DNA of 64,000 bases, taken from positions 107,181,939 through 107,245,938 of the forward strand of contig NC_084850.1 in assembly GCF_033115175.1 (NCBI RefSeq). Reading direction: 5' to 3'. Under the pieces are notes generated by a model. That model was not told the origin of the DNA and made no database searches. It saw nothing but the letters and a program-made list of their open reading frames with translations. This document shows positions 58,949 to 64,000 of the stretch, one piece after another. This DNA is from Lepus europaeus. Taxonomy: Eukaryota > Chordata > Mammalia > Lagomorpha > Leporidae. The position numbers and the translations under genes were made by a program. How positions within the stretch are numbered: the first letter of the stretch is position 1; the number at the start of each line of letters is the position of its first letter.

Positions 58949-59782
58949 AAAAGGATGACTGATGGCTTCTGCTTCCTGCTTCTTGGAGCCCAACTTCCAC
59001 ACTATGTAGAATGCCTAACAGCCCAATTAGAGAAGAACCAAACCCCCATCCCCCAGCCAAACAGCCCTGGCTTAGCTCCCAGATGACAGCCAGCTCCAAC
59101 TTGCCTGTCATTTAAATGAGCATCTTGGAAGTGGATCCTTCATCCCCAGCCACCCTAACTGCTGTAAAGACAAGTCATCCCCACCAAGACTTGTCAAAGT
59201 TGCAAAATTATGAGTAAATCAATGATTGTGGTTGTTTTAAGCTTTTAAGTTCTAGGGTAATTTTTATGCAGCAATAAATAATCAAAAGAGTCAGGGTCCC
59301 AACAGGAAACTGATGGCACACTGGAGGAGTAACTGAAGAGAGATTCATTAAGGGATGATTCTTACAAAGGTATAGCCAGGGTTATGAAGACTAATAAGGA
59401 GTGCTGAATCACTGAGACTCCCATCAGTGAGATGTCAAGCCCACTGTATGTATAAAGGAGCAAATAAGAGAGCAATTACCAGAGTCCCAAAAGGAGAAGG
59501 ACTACCTGACAGGAGCTGTGGCCTTAGGTAGAGGACATGGCCAACCTGCAGTGAATCAGCAAGGAAAGAGCCAGAGGAATGGATGGAATAAATGGCCAGG
59601 CTTCAGTCTTCTCTCTATCTCTCTCCAATATTCTGTTGTTCCCCACTGGCTGAAGCCAGTGGAAACCAGAGGCAAGTGGCCGCACAGGTCAGCTTCCCAG
59701 GGTACTGAGCAGGAAAAGGGTAGAGAATAGATGTGAAAGGCCAAATAAAAGATATCTAACAACTCACCTGCATTAGTCAGGG
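58949..59782. other. Unassigned non-coding stretch
   Basis: No gene or repeat supported. Confidence 0.45.
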
Positions 59783-60235
59783 TTATCCAAAGTAGAACTA
59801 GTAGGATATATAAATATTCGTGCACACACATATGAGATCTCATATCTATGACTTGGTTGACAAAATTACAGAGGTCAATAATTCCCCAAATCTGGCAGTT
59901 GCAAGCTGGAGATCCAGGAAAGCTTACGGTATAATTCAGCTGGGGTCTGATGACCCAAGAACCAGAAACGCCAATACTGAAGAGCAGGAGAAGACCGATA
60001 TTGCTGCTCAAAAAGAGAGAAAACAATTCATTCTTCTTGGGCTTTTTTTGTTTCATTTGGTCCTCAGAAGATGGGGTGACTTCTGCCACATTGATGAGAG
60101 CAGATCTTCTTTTCTCAATCTAATGATTCCAATACCAATCTTTCCCATAAACATCCTCACAGACACTCCCCAAAATAATATTTTGCAAGCTACCTGGGCA
60201 TCCCTTAATCCAGTCACATAAATGTAAGCATCACA
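59783..60235 (-). repeat. Old interspersed repeat, antisense
   Basis: gttatccaaagtagaactag with a short tatata run, aattccccaaatctggcagt, and gctacctgggcatcccttaa at the end follow a mammal-wide repeat. A 177-codon minus-strand frame across it is not a gene. Confidence 0.45.
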
Positions 60236-60239
60236 TTGA

Positions 60240-60897
60240 CTAGCAGCTCTCCCTACTTTAACCTATACCCAGTTGCAGTCTATTTTTCAACACAGCACTC
60301 AAAAAGATATCATTAAAGCTTAAATCAAATGACAATTCCTTTGCTCAAAACCCTCTAAACTCAAGATAAAACCTAAAAATACTTAAAATATTCTCCAAGG
60401 TGCTAGATAATCTAGCTACCCATGAGATAGGAGCTCATCTCCAGGGCTCCCATACTCCTTTTGACCCTTGTCAAAGTTACCTTCTTGCCCTTCTCCAAAT
60501 ATGACCACCCACTCTAGCCTTGGAGTGTTTATCCCAGCTGTTCCTGAAGCCTGATAGGCTCTCCCCTTATATGCATATAACTGAGTCTTTTGCTTCCTTC
60601 AAATCCTTATGCAAAAGTCATCTTTTCAAGGATGCCACCCCATCTAAAATGTGAACACACTTGCCACCTGACATTATATATCTCCTTTCTCTGCTTTGTC
60701 TGTACTAGATTGATGTTTAATTTATATCTAAAATTATGTAGCTTTTAATTATTTATTTTGTTTATTAAATTTCTCTACCAACATAAAGTAAGTTTCATAA
60801 GGACATGTATTTTTTGTCTTTTTTAAAGCAGAACAGCACCTCAAACCAATGTCTGTCACATAACAAGCATTCAATAAATACATGATTACTAAATAAA
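60240..60897 (+). repeat. LINE-2 3' end
   Basis: tttgctcaaaaccctctaaa, tgctagataatctagctacc, ctttgtctgtactagattga and tgtctgtcacataacaagca, ending ttcaataaatac. This is the longest L2 piece in the window. Confidence 0.78.
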
Positions 60898-60904
60898 TTA
60901 AAGA

Positions 60905-61030
60905 TCACTGCTATGTTTTGAATGTGGCTTGTCCCCACAAAGTTCATGTGCAGGAAGCTTTATCCTTGGTGTTGTAATGGGAGAGGTGGCAGAACCTTTA
61001 AGAGGATGGAACTCCTTTCCCAGTGCAGCT
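60905..61030 (+). mobile_element. MaLR LTR, 5' fragment
   Basis: ctatgttttgaatgtggctt, aaagttcatgtgcaggaagc and gagaggtggcagaaccttta match the first third of an MST/MLT-type LTR, then stop. Confidence 0.6.
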
Positions 61031-61044
61031 GAGACTGAGCCGTG

Positions 61045-61560
61045 GTGCCTGCAGTCCAACAGGACTATCATTGGAATTTATTTGGTTGAACCTAACTAAA
61101 TCCTGAAGGATTAGATGAATATTACAAGAAGTCACAACACAAGAGTAATGCTATCCAGAAGAAGCAAGTGCTACACCACATTCAGAACGTCTGATTGGCA
61201 GCCAGTAACTAGGTGATGAGGAGTTCCAGATCACGAATCAGATGCTGGAGCTGATCGAAAACTGGGCCAGACAGGTAGACAATCATGTGGAACCCTTTGA
61301 AGCACATCAGTGGATCAATGACACCACTGTCAAAAGTGGGAAAGATGGCCAAGTCAAAGAATAAGACAATTTCACACACACAAAAAAAAGAAGCCAAATA
61401 ACAAGAGGTCCCAGCAACAGCACAGCAATCAGAATTCAGAGAATGCATCTCATAATCATGATCACAATGACATCACCTCAAGAATGCCCAATGAGAAGAA
61501 AGCAAAAGCCTAGAAGTCAAAGAAATGCACCAAGGCTAAAGCAGAGAGAGAAGCATCTTG
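61045..61560 (+). pseudogene. ING1P-like: ING1-like processed pseudogene, no PHD finger
   Basis: ING1 is a chromatin reader subunit (N-terminal leucine-zipper-like region, nuclear basic region, C-terminal PHD finger). Here a decayed copy gives, across frame changes, ILKD followed by LDEYYKK (about 61100-61123), LGDEEFQI (61212-61236), QMLELIENWARQVDNHVEPF (61240-61300), then NHDHNDIT (about 61453-61476) and KAKAEREAS (about 61529-61557). These follow the ING1 order without introns. There are in-frame stops at 61182 and 61212 (the second replacing a glutamate) and frameshifts. Similarity stops at the basic region: the PHD finger is neither before nor after the L1 that follows. ING2 is the alternative parent, but the NHDH and VDNHVE segments favour ING1. 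A dead gene. Confidence 0.72.
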
Positions 61561-61567
61561 TATTATA

Positions 61568-63018
61568 CCAATAAGATATTTATTTTTTTATTAAACTTTT
61601 ATTTAATGAATATAAATTTCCAAAGTATAGCTTATGGGTTACAATGGCTTCCCCCCTCCCACAACTTCCCTCCCGCCCGCAACCCTCCCCTCTCCCGCTC
61701 CCTTTCCCCTTCCATTCATGTAAAGATTCACTTTCAATTCTCTTTGTATACAGAAGATCAGTCTAGTATACATTAGGTAAAGATTTCAACATTTTGCCCA
61801 TATAGCAACATAAAGTGAAAAAACTACCATTGGATCACTAATTATAGCATTAAATAGCAATGTACAGCACATTAAAGACAGAGATCCTACATAATTTTTT
61901 TTAAATTAATTAATTTTCTATGCCATTTCCATTTTAACACCAGGTTGTTTTTTGTTTTTTCATTTCCAATTCTCTTTATATACAGAAGATCACTTCAGTA
62001 TATAATTAGTAAAGACCTCATCAGTTTGTGCACACACAGAAACGCAAAGTATAAAAATACCGTTTCAGTACCAGTTATAGCATCACTTGGCTTTAGACGA
62101 CACATTAGGGACAGATCCCACATGGGGTGTAAGTACACAGTGACTCCTGTTGCTGACTTAACAATTTGACACTCCTGTTCATGGCGTCAGTAATCTCCCT
62201 AGGCTCCAGTCATGAGTTGCCAGGGCTATGGAAGCCTTTAGAGTTCGCTGAAAATCCACAACAACAAAACAAACAACCCACTTAAGAGATGGGCCAAGGA
62301 CCTCAATAGACATTTTTCGAAAGAGGAAATCCAAATGGCCAACAGACACATGAAAAAATGTTCAAGATCACTAGCAATCAGAGAAATGCAAATCAAAACC
62401 ACAATGAGGTTCCATCTCACCCCGGTGAGAATGGCTCACATTCAGAAATCTACCAACAACAGATGCTGGAGAGGATGTGGGGAAAAAGGGACACTAACCC
62501 ACTGTTGGTGGGAATGCAAACTGGTTAAGCCACTATGGAAGTCTGTCTGGAGATTCCTCAGAAACCTGAACATAACCCTACCATACAACCCAGCCATCCC
62601 ACTCCTTGGAATTTACCCAAAGGAAATTAATTTGGCAAATAAAAAAGCCATCTGCACATTAATGTTTATTGCAGCTCAATTCACAATAGCTAAGACCTGG
62701 AACCAACCCAAATGCCCATCAACAGTAGACTGGATAAAGAAATTATGGGACATGTACTCCATAGAATACTATACAGCAGTAAGGAACAACGAAACCCAGT
62801 CATTTGCAACAAGATGGAGCAATCTGGAAAACATCATGCTGAGTGAATTAAGCCAGTCCCAAAGAGAAAAATATCATTTGTTTTCCCTGATCGGTGACAA
62901 CTGAGCGCCAAAGGGGAAACCTGTTAAGTGAAATGGACACTATAAGCAACAATGAACTGATCAGCTCCTGTCCTGACTTTAGATGTACAATGTAATACTT
63001 TATCCAATAAGATATTTA
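61568..63018 (-). mobile_element. LINE-1 with inverted 5' part (twin-primed), exact TSD
   Basis: Flanked by the exact 15-bp duplication ccaataagatattta at 61568-61582 and 63004-63018. 61583-62250 is the L1 3'UTR on the minus strand, starting from its A-tail complement. 62251-63003 is L1 ORF2 end plus proximal 3'UTR on the plus strand. The switch at about 62250 with shared flanks indicates one insertion event with internal inversion. Confidence 0.92.
62251..62904 (+). pseudogene. LINE-1 ORF2 C-terminal fragment (inverted segment)
   Basis: Open for about 200 codons to TGA 62902-62904. It has the ORF2 cysteine-rich region with [18 protein letters not shown] (about 62464-62517), then [13 protein letters not shown], and ends near [13 protein letters not shown]. 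It lacks endonuclease and reverse transcriptase, so it cannot act alone. The uninterrupted frame suggests a recent insertion. Confidence 0.92.
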
Positions 63019-63039
63019 ACACAGAGCCAGACACAGTGG

Positions 63040-63600
63040 TCCTACCACTATCATAATTAGAACTGTCGACATTGATGCAGAATAGCCCGTTCTTTCAAAC
63101 TTTAATGATAAATTTCCCAGGACAGGTTGACAATCACCTGCCAGTGGACAGGCTACTCCAGACACTACAAACCTTAGAAATAGACTATCTAAAACATGCT
63201 TTCCCTGCTAATCAACCTATACCCATGGCACCATGTGCATTTACGGATGCCAACAAGTCACTGTTTGGAATAGTGATCAAATCTTTAACAGAAAAAGATA
63301 AGATCCATGTAGAACCCCACGGGGGATCAGTACAGTTGGGAGAAATAAGAGCAATAGTCAAGGTTCTACTCCTTAGCCAAGATGGACCGGTAAATACATT
63401 TTCGGACAGCAAATACTCAGTACAGGTAGCAAAGACGATCCCTTTTGCAGTCTTTAACCCAACCAATAAGCCAATTGATCAGATGTTCACAACACTTAAA
63501 GAGCTAACCGAGAACAGAAAATACCAATGGTATATATCCCATGTAAGATCACATACTGGGTTACCTGGCTTTATTTTTCCAAGGCAACAGAAAGGTTGAT
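63040..63600 (+). pseudogene. pol: Endogenous retrovirus pol, RNase H region (class II, betaretrovirus-like)
   Basis: One frame, open from about 63057 to TGA 63597-63599, gives a retroviral RNase H domain. Visible active-site blocks are FTDANK (about 63240), LGEIRAI (63339-63359) and FSDSKYS (63402-63422), with the closing block SHVRSHTGLPG (63537-63569). Reverse transcriptase, protease, gag and any LTR are absent from the window on this side: upstream DNA is the L1 insertion and the ING1-like pseudogene. The frame breaks at about 63582, so this copy is defective. Assignment to class II rests on the motif style around RNase H and integrase; it does not look lentiviral. Confidence 0.85.
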
Positions 63601-64000
63601 CGTCTTATCTCCTGCAACACAGCTTCCATTGGACACTTAGAACAAGCCCGTATTTTACACCAAAAATTTCATATGTCAGCAAGCAACATAAAATTGCTTT
63701 TCCCAGAGCTAACAATGAGCCAATGCAAACACCTAGTGCACTCTTGCAAGAATTGTGCACCCCTCGCCTCGTTAGGCCCACTGCAACAAGCAGGAATGAA
63801 CCCGCAAGGCCTTGCTCCTAATAAGCTATGGCAAGTGGACGTCACCTACATTAACTCCTTTGGTAAACTTAAGTTTGTCCATGTGGTGGTAGATACTTAT
63901 TCAAAGGCTGTATTTGCAACAGCCCAATCTGGAGAAAAGGCTAGTAATGTGATAAAGGCAGTTAAATCAGCCATGCTGGTTCTTAGTGTCCCCTGGACCA
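63583..64000 (+). pseudogene. pol: Endogenous retrovirus pol, integrase region, cut by the window edge
   Basis: Continues the RNase H region in a frame shifted by +1, open to the right edge. It has the integrase zinc-binding HHCC pattern: His at 63658 and 63670, Cys at 63745 and 63754. Next comes a GMNPQGLAPNKLWQVDVTY-type linker and the start of the catalytic core, with the first catalytic aspartate at 63838-63840. The second aspartate and the glutamate would lie beyond the window. With the frameshift upstream, no full pol product can be made from this copy. Confidence 0.87.

Noticed and set aside
59556..60089. 177-codon open frame on the minus strand with hydrophobic stretches
   Set aside because: Most of it lies across an old interspersed repeat (59783-60235), so the apparent membrane segments are fortuitous.
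63040..64000. Rabbit endogenous lentivirus (RELIK) as the source of the pol fragment
   Set aside because: The motif style of the RNase H end and the integrase linker and core start is betaretrovirus-like, not lentiviral.

Overview
This is mammalian nuclear DNA from a lagomorph, most likely the European rabbit. The main evidence is about forty copies of the lagomorph tRNA-derived C-repeat SINE, found on both strands, together with rabbit-type LINE-1 3' ends. Older mammal-wide fossils fill much of the rest: MIR, L2, MaLR/MLT1 LTRs, MER5, MER2/Tigger and old L1M. There is no bacterial-style gene organisation. I see no multi-exon host gene, so the window reads as intergenic or deep intronic sequence.

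Layout. 1-21.2 kb: repeats and unassigned sequence, including a MLT1 LTR (11.25-13.27 kb) split by five C-repeat insertions. 21.2-24.15 kb: the one convincing protein-coding locus, an intronless retrocopy of casein kinase 1 alpha. It has an uninterrupted 341-codon kinase frame, a CpG-rich 5' segment and a long 3'UTR, and two SINEs have inserted into it. 24.2-30.8 kb: SINEs, an old L1 ORF2 end, a 186-bp pure purine tract and a MaLR LTR. 32.4-35.3 kb: a four-layer nest of old repeat, younger repeat, rabbit L1 with a possible 3' transduction, and a SINE. 35.3-60.9 kb: mostly SINEs, L2, MIR, mariner-like short elements and unassigned DNA. 60.9-64 kb: a MaLR fragment, a decayed processed pseudogene resembling ING1, a LINE-1 with an inverted 5' part bounded by a perfect 15-bp duplication, and a class II (betaretrovirus-like) endogenous retrovirus pol fragment that runs off the right edge.

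Terms used below for C-repeats. Type 1 has a head like ggccggcgctgtggcgcagc and an AAATAAATAAATCTTTAAA tail. Type 2 has a head containing ggctaatcctc and ends in ctgcctgtcaaaaa. Type 3 is an older form with a head like ggcaggcatttggcctagcggtt. 'TSD' means target-site duplication. Family names come from recognition by eye. No database search was run, and repeat borders are usually good to about 10-20 bp unless a TSD is quoted.

The genes do not form a pathway. The biology here is retroposition: L1-type machinery explains the kinase retrocopy, the ING1-like pseudogene, the SINEs and the L1 copies themselves. The locus most worth following up is the kinase retrocopy. It keeps every catalytic motif and the nuclear-localisation insert of the long CK1-alpha isoform, and has swapped the parental C-terminal tail for an acidic run followed by an early stop.
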